Below are positions 52,573-62,867 of a stretch of 64,000 nt of DNA, piece by piece (position 1 is the first letter of the stretch; every line of letters starts with the position of its first letter). The DNA is from Gracilariopsis chorda (lineage: Eukaryota; Rhodophyta; Florideophyceae; Gracilariales; Gracilariaceae), in NCBI GenBank assembly GCA_003194525.1, contig NBIV01000013.1, forward strand, positions 62,001 through 126,000, in the 5' to 3' direction. The notes beneath the pieces were generated by a model. The model had not been told where the DNA came from. It made no database searches and was given only the letters and a program-made list of their open reading frames with translations. Made by a program: the position numbers and the translations under genes.

Positions 52573-53385
52573 CTACGCATTCGCCCCAAACATGTTCTCA
52601 TACAAGAGCGACTTGGCGTGTACAACTCCGCTGTACAATAGCTGCACCAACCTGTCCTGCAACAGCAATTTCACCCTATCGCGCCCGCCAAAACTAACAA
52701 GTTGCGCCACCTGTTCCACAACATTAGGAACAACCGAAGCGACAACAATCTTGGCAAAAACGTCAGTCACAGCAGCCGCACCAGCGCGATCTCCAATCAT
52801 CCATTCGCGTCCATTGCCACGAATATAGCAAGCACGCTCCTCCACAACAAGCGACCATTCGCTCACACTCTGTGCAATATAAAAGCGCATCAAGCGTTCA
52901 AACAACGCATCACCGAGTGCCCACTCATCATACAAGTCACATACACGCTCTATCACGCCGGGATGCGCATCGGTACCAAACAGTACATGACGCATCATGG
53001 TTGATGCTTGACGCAAATTCATTTCAGTTGCGCCGCTCAACGCCATTGCCAATAATACAAGCACATGTTGTACACGCAGTTGGGCCGATAACGCGGCCAC
53101 GAACAAAGCATTCCATTGTTCACTACTGGCACCACTTGTTCCAAACGCATGTACAAACGAAACAGCTTCGTAAGCGTCTGAACAAGACGCATCTCGAAAC
53201 GGAGTTAAGGCACGTTGCAAAGCTTGGGCATTGTTTGCATGCATCACATCACAGATCCAGCCCATATCATCAAGCAAACATTCCACAAGAGCACGAGCAC
53301 TGCGCGATTGAGAGCAGTGCGAACGTGATGCATTGTGATGATGATGGTTGCCGGCAAGCCAGTATTGCATGAATGTGGCGCTCAT
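52573..53385 (-). CDS. Unrecognised helical protein
   Basis: 270 residues, start at 53385 (MSATFMQYWLAG) followed by a His-rich stretch. The sequence is Ala/Leu/Val-rich with predicted helices throughout (ALVECLLDDMGWICDVMHAN, VLVLLAMALSGATEMNLRQA, VFAKIVVASVVPNVVEQVAQ). There are no membrane-length segments long enough to be certain, and no signal peptide. I do not recognise a family. Another orphan lies next on the same strand. A continuous long frame with normal amino-acid composition makes it likely real. Confidence 0.6.
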   Translation of the reverse strand: MSATFMQYWLAGNHHHHNASRSHCSQSRSARALVECLLDDMGWICDVMHANNAQALQRALTPFRDASCSDAYEAVSFVHAFGTSGASSEQWNALFVAALSAQLRVQHVLVLLAMALSGATEMNLRQASTMMRHVLFGTDAHPGVIERVCDLYDEWALGDALFERLMRFYIAQSVSEWSLVVEERACYIRGNGREWMIGDRAGAAAVTDVFAKIVVASVVPNVVEQVAQLVSFGGRDRVKLLLQDRLVQLLYSGVVHAKSLLYENMFGANA

Positions 53386-54819
53386 GGTGGCGGTATGGGC
53401 GTTGTGTGTTTGAGAAGTGGCACAGGTAGGGGAAGGACTACCGGTTTGGCAGTGGTGTGCACCTGCCCGACATGGTTGAGTGGGCGGTTGTTCTCCGCGC
53501 GTCGTGGGCTGGTCGACGCGGCCGGAGGGGTTGGTTTGTGGTGAGATGGTGGATGGTGTATCAACAGCGGGTAACGAGACAGGCGCTCGGTGCCGGACAC
53601 GTTCGAAGTGGTGTTATCTCCACCAAAACAGAACTGTTATCGACAAGAGCAAACAAGAATGCACTCTGCAACGGGAGGGCACGATCGGGTCGGTGAGGAA
53701 GGTGAATGGGGGGAAGGCCCGGCGAAGGGGAAGGGCAAAGGGAAGGAAGGGTGGGGAGCACTTTAAAGGGGTGTGTGGTGAGGTGATTGCAGATAGGTTC
53801 GGTAAGTTGGGAGCGCAACAGTGGCGCTGAATGTAGCAAAGCGGTGAGATTATTTCGCAAGAGGAACACGAACAGCAGGGGAAATGGCTCACGTGCAGGC
53901 GATACAACAGCGCCAGCGGCGCGAGCACAAGGGTTAACAAAAAAAGGTGGTATCAAAGATGGCTCTAAAGTCGGGCGCAGCGAGAAAGCTGACGTTCCGT
54001 CATAGCACGGCTGCAGGACAGCGCGTCGTTTTTAACCTCCAAACGCAACAGCATTCAGCACAAAGAAAGGTAGTTCTACCAACGGTACACACCCACCAGG
54101 TGCAGCGGTGGCGACGCGATTGTTCGGTGACGCGCGGCGCACATGCAGAATGGCACTGATTGGACGTGCGACGAGCGCCAACATTTGCATCGGGCGGCAC
54201 AGCTGAGAAGTGCGCTAAACAGAACGCGCACGCGCTTCGGCGGGACGCACTCCAAAAAGGTTTTTCCCACGGGTACGCGTTTCGTCGCGCGTTGTGATTG
54301 GCAGCACGCGCGGAAGCGCGCAGCTCAATTCCGTTGAGCAGCAGCATCAACAACGAACAACCAAAACCCACAAAACAAATTAGCGCTTCAGAAAAAAACA
54401 CGTCTCAACACGCTCACAGCAGCCATTGGCTTCGCGCCGACGCACGGCGCATATGTGAAAACAACAAACAACAATAAATTCATATAACAGCATCACCAAA
54501 ACAACAACAACAAAAACAAAACAACATCCGGAAAACAGAAAAAAAAAGGGAAAAAAGGGAAAAAAAGGAAAAACACAGCACCCCCCCCCCTCTTAAGAAC
54601 CGCGCACGTGAGCAGCTCCTCATCCAACCTCCCCCGCGCACATCTCACAATGCAATCGCCCACCCCGCAAAGCGCGCACCACAGCCATTCACGCCTCTGC
54701 CATACTTTACAACAGTCCCCCTCAATCTCGTCACAGCCCCCCCTCACCGCCCACAACACGCGCCTACTACTCTACATCCACAACATCCACAGGCACCCAG
54801 AAAACGTCCTCTACTCCCT
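53386..54819. other. Intergenic with A-rich and CAA-rich tract
   Basis: No gene is supported. Bases 54355-54590 are rich in CAA/AAC and A/G runs, ending in a C10 run near 54582-54591. It is the 3' flank of the next minus-strand gene, so the transcript would carry a T-rich and GTT-rich region. Confidence 0.35.
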
Positions 54820-56640
54820 CTAACAATCCGTCTTCACCGCCGTCGCCGCCAACACCTCCCCGCCCACAGGCGCCGTCACATACGTCACAACAGCCCCAGT
54901 ATGCCATTCAATCCAACACGCCTCCGTGAACCGCTCCCCGTCTTCACAACGCTCCCCAATCTCCACCCCGCTTTCCATATCCATCGACCAGCACGACGAC
55001 GAGTTGGCCCCGTCTTCGTCCGCCTTCACAATACCTGACCATCGCCCACCACCGTCCCCACAACCGCCGCCGTCATCCGGCCCAATTCCGCCTTCCGGCC
55101 CAATTCCGCCTTCCATACGCACACACTGTAGCAATCGTCCCGGCACACGGATCACCATCTCATGTTTGCGAACCGCCTTGTTCAAATCGAACCGTTCCCG
55201 TCGCATCCCGCCGCCACCAACCAGCCACTCAGCCCCGCCCGTTCCGTTCGATCCGCTACCGCCTTCGCACATCCGTTTGGAGCACTTGTCCATTTCGCCG
55301 CTCAATTCCACCCATGCACAGTTCGTAATCTCCATCATTTCAAATCGCGGTCGCGCGCTCCCCATGTCGGGCGCCCCCACCTTCAGTTTGATGCCCAGTT
55401 TCAAACCGCGGCATGCGTGACTCAGTGGAATGCCGCTCACCTCTGTACAAAGCTTGGCTGCCTTGGTCAGTCCGATGCGCAAGTACGTCTTGCATGATTC
55501 AACCACTCTCAATTCTTGTTGTCCGCAAAACTCCCCGGTCGTGTGTGGCGCCCTGCCAGGCGCCTCGCTGGGTACAAAGTCCAATGCCGCCTGACCATAT
55601 CGGGATGGCCGGTGAAGCTCACATACAATCACTTCGGCCGTTACAATGCTCCATTCCGACATTGTTGTGGCCGCTTTGCGCTGTGAGATGGTACTTTGCA
55701 TAGACGACAGTCTTGGAGCGCACATGTCGATATCCGGCAGCGACTTGGGAGATAGAAGTGGGTTGTTGTTGACGCCGCCCACCGGCGTATACTCACTGCG
55801 TGTGTAGTGCTCGCTCTGTGTGAAGTGATCGCTCTGCGTGTACTGATCACTTGTGGAAAGCGATTCGGTAACGGCTGGACACAGCCACTGTTCCGAAATT
55901 TTGACATACATCTGTTGATAAATGAAGCGACGTTTCTCGTCTAGTCTCTGTTGAAAGCGCGCTACGCGCGCACTTTTTGTGCTGACATCGAGCTCAAGAA
56001 TGGAGGTGACGACGGATGCCCACGACTTGAGCAACGAGTTGGTATGTGCAACTGCACTGTGTCGAATAGTTTCACCCACGTAAGACAAGACAGCGGCTGA
56101 AGGGTTGTCAGCAGTCACGACCGGCTGCGGACGGCACAGATCGACACACAGTGTACAAAACGTATCCGTGAACGGTCCCAGTGCCCATTTGTCGAACTTT
56201 TGTTGAATGTGGTAGAGAATGCCGGGCGTTCGAGCAACGGAACGACCCAAGACTGCCGGCTTGATGCGGTGTTTCACCAGCTGAGCGGGCGTCATGGTGT
56301 CGCCGTTGTCCGGGCGAATCTTGGCGTAGGCCAGAAGCACGGCGATTTCGTGCACGCGCAGGTAGGCGCGACCCGGTTGAATGGTGGGCATGACTCTGCA
56401 GGCGGAGAATAGCCTGGCCCACGCGTCGTCCGAAGGGCCTGGATAGCCGAAGCCGCAGATGTACTGAACCCAGGTTACCAGGTCGAGGCGTCCGGTCTTG
56501 CGGATTTCTCGCTCCGTTTTGAACATTGCGAGGGCGGGGGCGACTTGGTCGTGGTGGATCCATTGGAGATAGTGTGACATGGGTTGCTCCAGGGCGGCGG
56601 CGACCAGGGAACTGTCGGGCAAGGTGTCGTCGTCATTCAT
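54820..56640 (-). CDS. Unrecognised protein with internal short repeats
   Basis: 606 residues from the ATG at 56640 (MNDDDTLPDSSLV). The upstream open frame is a pyrimidine-rich leader with a C25 tract. The N-terminal half looks helical and globular (SHYLQWIHHDQVAPALAMF, VQYICGFGYPGPSDDAWARL). A short repeat near residue 265 reads SDQYTQSDHFTQSEHYTRSEY (split: YTQSDH, FTQSEH, YTRSEY). The C-terminal half is more polar, with a Gly-rich segment in which GGIGP occurs twice through a DNA repeat near 55078-55112. No family is recognised. It ends with a Cys next to the stop. It is likely a lineage-specific protein. Confidence 0.6.
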   Translation of the reverse strand: MNDDDTLPDSSLVAAALEQPMSHYLQWIHHDQVAPALAMFKTEREIRKTGRLDLVTWVQYICGFGYPGPSDDAWARLFSACRVMPTIQPGRAYLRVHEIAVLLAYAKIRPDNGDTMTPAQLVKHRIKPAVLGRSVARTPGILYHIQQKFDKWALGPFTDTFCTLCVDLCRPQPVVTADNPSAAVLSYVGETIRHSAVAHTNSLLKSWASVVTSILELDVSTKSARVARFQQRLDEKRRFIYQQMYVKISEQWLCPAVTESLSTSDQYTQSDHFTQSEHYTRSEYTPVGGVNNNPLLSPKSLPDIDMCAPRLSSMQSTISQRKAATTMSEWSIVTAEVIVCELHRPSRYGQAALDFVPSEAPGRAPHTTGEFCGQQELRVVESCKTYLRIGLTKAAKLCTEVSGIPLSHACRGLKLGIKLKVGAPDMGSARPRFEMMEITNCAWVELSGEMDKCSKRMCEGGSGSNGTGGAEWLVGGGGMRRERFDLNKAVRKHEMVIRVPGRLLQCVRMEGGIGPEGGIGPDDGGGCGDGGGRWSGIVKADEDGANSSSCWSMDMESGVEIGERCEDGERFTEACWIEWHTGAVVTYVTAPVGGEVLAATAVKTDC

Positions 56641-57020
56641 GGCGTTTGGGTGGAAAGGGGGGGGGGGGGGGGGGGGGGGGGTGAGGAGGAGGGGGACTGA
56701 GGGAGAGGATGGAATAGGGAATGGGGAAGATGTGTTGTTGATGAGTTGGTGGTGGGATGTTGGAAGTGGAGGGGGGGTTGAGACAATGTACGGATGGAAG
56801 TGGAAGAGGAAGGAAGTAGATGTGGTGGAAGTAGGGTGGGGTGAGTGGGGAAGAGGAAGAAGGAAGAAGATTGAGTTGGTATGGTCGGAGGGGTGTGTGT
56901 GTGTTTGTGTGTTAGGAGGAGCGGAATGAAGGGGGATGCGGGGGGGGGGATGCATGCGGGGGGGTGGGGGGGAAGCGTGTGTGAGGAGGTGGGAGCGGGC
57001 AAAGTGGGGTTTGGGGGGAG
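56641..57020 (-). promoter_or_regulatory. Strand-asymmetric pyrimidine leader with C25 tract
   Basis: The plus strand over 56641-57020 is almost free of C and holds a run of 25 G (56657-56681) and further G7-G9 runs. On the transcript strand of the 606-residue gene this is a C/T-rich leader lying directly before the ATG. It may be the 5' untranslated region and core promoter. Confidence 0.4.
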
Positions 57021-57531
57021 ATGTGGCAAAGGTCAGCAACAGCAGGTATGCGCTGTGCGCGGGGGCAGTTGCGCGCACAAGGCACATCCGCGCGTGCGCG
57101 TGTCAAGTGTAGCGAAGGCGCGGCAGCGCAAGCGCGCAGCGCGCCGGGGGGGTGGCAGATCGGTCCGCGAGGGGCGCAACGTGCGGTCCACGAGGCGACG
57201 AGCGAGCTGAATTTTGATTACGGTGCACGTGGTGGCGACGCTATGGGCGTGTGGAAAGCGGGATCATCCAATGAAAAGGGCGCAAGCGCGGCCGCTCTTA
57301 CAGAGGGGCGCGCGAAGGCAGTGCGCCGCGGCGGGCCAGCGCTTGTTTTCGTTGGCGAAGGCGGCGCGCGCGCTCGGGCGGCGAATCACGCTGCGAGCGC
57401 GCGCGCTTGTTTGGTCGCCCCGCGCTCCGCTGCGCGAATCACAACCGCCGTTGTCGAACGGCTCCGCCGGCCGCTCCGCGCTGTCGCTGCGTTGCATCCG
57501 CCCTTCCCCCCTCGCCGCGCCTGCTGCTGTT
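57021..57531. other. CpG-rich intergenic region
   Basis: Extremely G/C- and CpG-rich with many GCGCGC runs, and open frames on all strands that are compositional. Probably promoter-associated. Confidence 0.35.
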
Positions 57532-57622
57532 GTGAGTGTGAGACGACTGGGCTACAAAAGTGTCCGGCCAGACACTGATGCGAGCTTGTCCAGCGATACT
57601 TGTAGTGAGCTCCCACAGTGAG
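57532..57622 (-). mobile_element. 81-bp solo LTR with 5-bp target duplication
   Basis: The LTR occupies 57537-57617, starting TGTGAGACGACTGGG and ending GAGCTCCCACA. It is flanked by perfect GTGAG copies at 57532-57536 and 57618-57622. It contains the near-palindrome GTGTCCGGCCAGACAC. The other copy (2130-2210) has a primer site next to it. The size fits a TRIM-type element. Confidence 0.75.
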
Positions 57623-58803
57623 AGGTTGCGCGGCGTGCCCACCATGGATTCACCACGCGCGGCATCTACTCCCGGAGTACATGTATATGTATAGTACTAC
57701 TAGCGACTGCAGTACTACCACTATGATAGTACTAGTACTCCAGTCGCTAATTGGTTCATCATCATCGCAATTGTGACTGCTGTTGCACGTGGCACACCTT
57801 CACGCCACCACGCCGTATCCGCCCCCGCCCCCCCCCCCCCAAGTCTCCACAAACGGGGCATGAAACGCCTCCCGCACCACCAGCGCAGCTTGTGCTCCTG
57901 TTGCTTCTGCTTTTCACACAACTGCACGGGCGTGCTTGTTGATGCTGCCTTTCGTCATCATCATGAACATGAGAGCGAGCAGGAGCGATGCACCATCTTC
58001 TCTTGTTTAGCCATATTGATGAATCTCTCGTCGTCTGCGCTTAGATTCCGCAAAGTGCTTTGCGCCCCGTCCGTTGCCCGCCTTGTTTCGGAGAGCAGCC
58101 TTGTTTGCGTCCCACCATTCGCATCTTCTCTCTCCGTAATAAGTGTTCACTGCCCTTCATTCAGCCGATGCGCCTCGAAGAAACATCAACCGAAAAGAGA
58201 GCGCCACCATGCACAACCCATCTTTCAAACCCCACCTCATTCCGCAATCACGCCTGCTGTCCGTCCCGACAAAACCAGCCGCCCGATCTCCCACTCCGTC
58301 CGCGTGACCTCCCGCGCATCTACCAACAGCTATAACATGCCGAGCATCGTAAATTCGCGCCCTTTTTTAGCTTACTGTAACAACGCGCCGCTCGAGATAA
58401 CGCTTGTGTCCGCCATAGATCTATGCCAAACTCTTCTCCGTCCAACTCGCATGAACCGGCCGCATTTACACAAACCGCCCCCACTCTTCAGCTCTTCAGC
58501 TCTTCAGCGCCGCACATTACACCTGCCCCAGTCCCACAATGGGTGCACGCGTGGTCCGATAATAACCCCCCATCGGGCTCTTCACCGTCGTGCGCAAAAA
58601 TGGAAACAACATTTCATTTGCAAAGCTGTTGTGCGTGCACACGTGTATAAACTCATTGCTGCAAATCCTGCTTCACCGGTATAACTACCTGCCACACGCA
58701 CGAGGAGCACGCAAACGTCCGATCAACACACCGTCCGAGCTCAACTCCAGCACGATCTGTTCAACCCGCGGAACAGCAACGCCAATCTACACTCACCACC
58801 GAC
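57623..58803. other. Intergenic; open frame here not believed
   Basis: A 303-codon open frame (57773-58684) has no homology, is Ser/His/Pro/Cys-rich and follows C-rich DNA. I treat this as the C-rich, G-poor leader/promoter of the next gene. Bases 57693-57748 hold an AGTACTA-rich inverted region (GTACTACTAGCGACTG / CAGTCGCTA). Confidence 0.35.
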
Positions 58804-60807
58804 ATGTCTCTCACCACTGTTCATACTCCTCCATACCCACCTTCGCCTTCCTCTTACCACCAATTCGCCTTTTCCTCCAGTCTCGCTCTATCACCTCATA
58901 CCTCAACCTTTCTGCAACGCCACTTTCGCCCTCAGCTTCGCAAATCGCCCTCCCAAACGCACCCACGCCTTTACCAACCTCCTCGCACTCGGCCCATCCC
59001 GTCCCGCAGCGCATCCCTTTTCGCCGTAGCAGCAGACCAACCTCAACCCACTGGCACCACCACGTCGTCTGCAATACCGCCCGAAATCATTCACACCGCC
59101 AACAAAGCAGCTGATGCTGCCGCTGCAATCATCCGCGCCTATTTTAGGCAACCTCTTGACATATCCTTCAAACAAGACCAGTCCCCCGTCACAAAAGCCG
59201 ACAAAGAAGCTGAACTCGCCATTCGAAACGTCATCACTCAAGCCTTCCCACACCATCAGATCGTCGGTGAGGAACATGGATCCACCTCCACACAATCCCA
59301 CAGTGAATACGTATGGATCATTGATCCCATCGATGGTACAAAGGCCTTTATGACAGGTCGACCAACATTTGCCACGCTTATTGCTGTCGCGCATAACAAT
59401 GTTCCCATGCTTGGTATCATCGATCAACCCATATCTCGAGAACGATGGGTGGGAATTGCGAATGAGCAAACAACCTTGAATGGAGTGCCAGTGAAAGTTC
59501 GACCGCCTCCGAAACTGTCTGACTCAATTTTGCAAGCTACTACCCCGGATATGTTCATCGGCTATGACGCAGTACTGTTTCGGAGGTTATCGAAGCAAGT
59601 GAAGAACGTTGTGTACGGCGTGGACTGTTATGCGTATGCGTTACTCGCTTCAGGCTGTGCGCATCTTGTCGTGGAGGCTGACCTCAAGCCATGGGACTTC
59701 ATGGCGCTAGCGCCAATTGTAAGTGGCGCAGGTGGCTACATAGCTGGTTGGAACGGCCTGTCGTTAAGTTTGCACAGTGAAGGTCGTGTCATTGCTGCAG
59801 CGGGAGAAGAACTGTTTTCTCAGGTTACTGAAATACTCAATCCGCTGGATGAGATGGGTCTATATCCTGGCAGAATGACCTCAATACATGTTCCTGAAAC
59901 GGGACCAGAGGACCCTGGAGAGGGGTGCGTAGAGAGTATGACCGGATTCGGCACTGGATCGGCAGAAGGGGCTGGTTACAGAGTGGACGCTCAAGTGCGC
60001 AGCGTGAATTCACGGTACTGTGAAGTGCAGATCAAGTGCCCCAGCTACCTGGCAATCAAGAATAACGAGCTTGTGTCCATGGTGAAGAGGGAAGTACGAC
60101 GGGGAAAGCTAATCATAAATGTGGATGTTATTGCTGAAGGCTCTCCAGATAGCATTATTTCCGTGGCAGTGGACCGCAAAGCAGCGGCAGAAGTGCGGCA
60201 ACTTCTGGACAGTGTTGCCGAGGCGGCTGGTGTGAAACAGGAGCCGACGTTAACCGACATTCTAGGCTTTTCGGAAGTGCTCTCTCGCGCGGGACAGGGC
60301 ACTACCACTGAACATGTTCTTCCCGTGGCGAAGCACGCGGTGATGAAGGCGGTTCGGGATTTGAGAGTTGCACGTCGAATTGAGGGTGCGATTTTGGAGA
60401 ATGACATACTGCAACGCACTAAGAAGATCAAAAAGATGGCTGAGGACATTGGATATCGGTTGCCGCGGCGAGTTGAGGCGAAACGAGAGCGTTTGTTTGA
60501 GCTTACTGACGGGTTGAATGGCAAAGTGGACAAAGATCGATTAGAAGCGGAAGTGACGTTGTTCGCAGATAGAATCGATGTGAGCGAGGAATTGGTGAGA
60601 TTGCAAGCGCACGTGCAGGTGTTTGAACTGTCGTTTCTTGGGGCGGATGAACCGGTTGGGCAACGACTTGTGTTTTTGCTTCAGGAAATGCATCGCGAAA
60701 TTACGACGATGAGTGACAAGTGCTACGATTCGGCGGTGATGCACCTTGGGGTAATGATCAAGGAAGAGATTGAAAAGATTCGTGAACAATGTGTTAACAT
60801 TCGTTGA
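58804..60807 (+). CDS. Fusion: plastid-type histidinol-phosphatase + YicC endoribonuclease family
   Basis: 667 residues, one exon. Residues 1-80 are Ser/Thr/Pro/Arg-rich with almost no acidic residues, like a transit peptide. Residues about 90-350 are an inositol-monophosphatase fold: VTKADKEAE (129-137), VGEE (154-157), DPIDGTKAF (174-182), PWD (296-298). The pattern ERWVG and HisN-type DGTKAF-x-G-x-P fit the HisN/IMPL2 phosphatase of histidine synthesis. At Met379 a complete YicC-like protein starts: MTGFG, VRSVNSRYCEV, RRGKLIINVDV, ARRIEGAILENDI, then the DUF1732 end with FADRIDVSEELVRLQAHV, LQEMHREITTMSDK and EIEKIREQCVNIR. YicC proteins are bacterial endoribonucleases in RNA turnover. 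No stop or intron separates the halves. It overlaps the convergent SWIM gene by 14 bp. Confidence 0.88.
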   Translation: MSLTTVHTPPYPPSPSSYHQFAFSSSLALSPHTSTFLQRHFRPQLRKSPSQTHPRLYQPPRTRPIPSRSASLFAVAADQPQPTGTTTSSAIPPEIIHTANKAADAAAAIIRAYFRQPLDISFKQDQSPVTKADKEAELAIRNVITQAFPHHQIVGEEHGSTSTQSHSEYVWIIDPIDGTKAFMTGRPTFATLIAVAHNNVPMLGIIDQPISRERWVGIANEQTTLNGVPVKVRPPPKLSDSILQATTPDMFIGYDAVLFRRLSKQVKNVVYGVDCYAYALLASGCAHLVVEADLKPWDFMALAPIVSGAGGYIAGWNGLSLSLHSEGRVIAAAGEELFSQVTEILNPLDEMGLYPGRMTSIHVPETGPEDPGEGCVESMTGFGTGSAEGAGYRVDAQVRSVNSRYCEVQIKCPSYLAIKNNELVSMVKREVRRGKLIINVDVIAEGSPDSIISVAVDRKAAAEVRQLLDSVAEAAGVKQEPTLTDILGFSEVLSRAGQGTTTEHVLPVAKHAVMKAVRDLRVARRIEGAILENDILQRTKKIKKMAEDIGYRLPRRVEAKRERLFELTDGLNGKVDKDRLEAEVTLFADRIDVSEELVRLQAHVQVFELSFLGADEPVGQRLVFLLQEMHREITTMSDKCYDSAVMHLGVMIKEEIEKIREQCVNIR

Positions 60808-61333
60808 CGGCTAACATGTTGACGAAGCTCTGTTGCGACACTTGGGAGACGGATGTGAGACCGGGCGTGCACGCTAGCACGGCGATTATTATGTGCTTGC
60901 AAAACGGCTCTGTTCGAAACGAAAACGCTTTGCAGTCGCAGGAACATTCGCGCTGGTTTGCGGCTTGGCGGATGGGCTGCGCGCAGAGGCGGTTATTTTG
61001 GTAGCGCAAATCACGGAGAAGGACGGTGTACATTTGGTTTTGGGCAGCCACGCGAACGAGAACATTTGTGTCGCACGTGAGAAATGTGACGGCGGAGTGA
61101 AGTGCGGTGTTGTTCGGAGCGGCTGTTGTGCGCTTTGTGAAGTGGTCGAAATAGCGCAATGCGGCTTTTGTGGCGTTTGGGCATTGGGCGTGAAGCAGAG
61201 CTATTGTGGGCGCTGAGGGGAGCGCGTGTGAGTGGAAGGGGCGGGTGTAGGGCGGAGCGGCGATGGCGACGGATGGTGTGGTGCTGAGCGCGCTGGTTAG
61301 GGCGGCATGTAGAAGGTGTTCCGACGTTAGCAT
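60794..61333 (-). CDS. SWIM zinc-finger protein, ZSWIM7/SWS1-like
   Basis: 179 residues. The SWIM motif (C-x-C-xn-C-x-H) is ECSCDCKAFSF...FCKH, with Cys130, Cys132, Cys145 and His147. It is followed by IIIAVLACTPG and a final helix (VSQQSFVNML), as in SWS1/ZSWIM7, where the finger sits near the C-terminus of a small protein. SWS1 is part of the Shu complex, which promotes Rad51 filament formation in homologous recombination. The N-terminal 100 residues are Ala/Thr-rich and poorly conserved. The stop codon lies inside the end of the HisN-YicC gene: the two coding regions overlap by 14 bp tail to tail. Confidence 0.7.
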   Translation of the reverse strand: MLTSEHLLHAALTSALSTTPSVAIAAPPYTRPFHSHALPSAPTIALLHAQCPNATKAALRYFDHFTKRTTAAPNNTALHSAVTFLTCDTNVLVRVAAQNQMYTVLLRDLRYQNNRLCAQPIRQAANQRECSCDCKAFSFRTEPFCKHIIIAVLACTPGLTSVSQVSQQSFVNMLAVNEC

Positions 61334-62867
61334 TGCACGGGATGTATGGCTGAATGTGATGAGCGTTTGTGATACGCCAGTGGCAACAGTTGGCGCGTCT
61401 ATTCGTGCTACTTCGCTAGAGAGAAGCGTGTCTTGTACATAGATATCTCTTCTAACCCTTCGTGCCCTTCGTGCATACTATGTAGACCAGATATCTCACG
61501 GAGGTCCCCTGCTGGGTAGCACTGGGCAGGTGGGCAGGACCGTAGTCTACTACTGTAAGATGCAGGGGCTACGGAGTGCACAGATCCCAACGATGCCCCT
61601 GATGTCCTCGAGGATACCGCGTGCGACTGCCGGTGTCTTGATCATCGTCATGATCATCATCATGATCATCATCATGATCATCATCATCGATCATGATGCT
61701 CATCATCCGTAGCGCTGCGCCAGCGCAGTTTGTTCCGGTCGTCACGGTGAAAAGTAGAGAAGTGTATGCTTGACGCCAGTCCACCGCCCACAGGGCGCCG
61801 AGCAAGCCATGCAACGATCTACCAAAGGTCACTCCACATGGAATGGCGCGTTTTGTTTACCACGCGCCGGCTAACTCCCGTTCCATCTGTATCTTTGAGC
61901 GCCCACAATTCAAGTGCAGCGGGACAGCACACGGCATCAACTTCCACTTGCTCGCGACGCTTGCCAAATGACGGCATGTACACAAATGGTCACACGCTGT
62001 AAACCGATCGCCTGCCTTCGGGTCGCACGCCGTCCGTGTTGCTTCCTTGTACCAACACGCCGCCAAACTGTCAGTGTATCTTTTCGTTATCGATGCTTTC
62101 GGCTGTTTGCCCACTTGGTGCGGCATCATCTGATCGTATATTATTTGTCCCCACAACATCATGTCCCACTCGACGTGTTCCGCAAACAAGGCAAAGAATG
62201 CGCTACCCCTGAATCAGCACGCTGAAAACAGCGCGTAAAAAGTCTGCACCTTGCCGCCGCCGCCGTCGTCGACGCCGCCCTGCGCGGCCACTCTTTAAAA
62301 GCGCTGAGCATCCTACACGCTACGCTGTCATCACCCAACAGTGTCGGTAGTACAAAGCCACTTGAGACTACTGACCGCTCCTCCCGTCAGCTCCGCTCCT
62401 TCGCTCGAGCGGGCCTGGTGGCGCAACAGAGCAGCACTCAACACACGCCAATCAGGAACAAGACCGCATCGCATCGCTTGTACATTAACTTAGTTTCCAA
62501 CCTTAAAAATCGCCCTGCATCGTATTGCATCAGTCTACACCACACAATCCCGCGATATCACCTCCACCATTCAGCGCTGTAGCTATGTACACCTGCCAGA
62601 CGCCTTCACCAGTGCTCCGAGAAACGCACTTAGCCAAGCCGACATTCTAACACGTCAACTTTGTAGTGACAACTATCCGCAACCCGAAAGTGCGCCTGTA
62701 GCGACACTTCCCAGTCGCGTATTCGTTCATCGCGGGCATGTCGCTCACCACCTGCGCACGTCGCTTCTACGTTTCCCGCCAACAAACAAACGCCCACAGC
62801 AACCACAGCAAGCCGCTTTGCGTTCCGCCACCAAACTCCCGCACTCCAGTTTACCCACGCTGCGTGC
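61334..62867. other. Intergenic with a palindromic ATC/ATG microsatellite
   Basis: Bases 61638-61700 are a repeat of ATCATCATG-type units (GATCATCATCAT...), largely self-complementary. No gene is supported elsewhere; open frames at 61766-62225 and 62630-62995 have no domain. Bases 62300-62860 are C-rich, G-poor DNA leading to the sirtuin start. Confidence 0.4.

Noticed and set aside
57773-58684. 303-codon plus-strand open frame before the HisN-YicC gene
   Set aside because: No domain, Ser/His/Pro/Cys-rich, lies in C-skewed leader DNA and overlaps other open frames; treated as promoter or leader.
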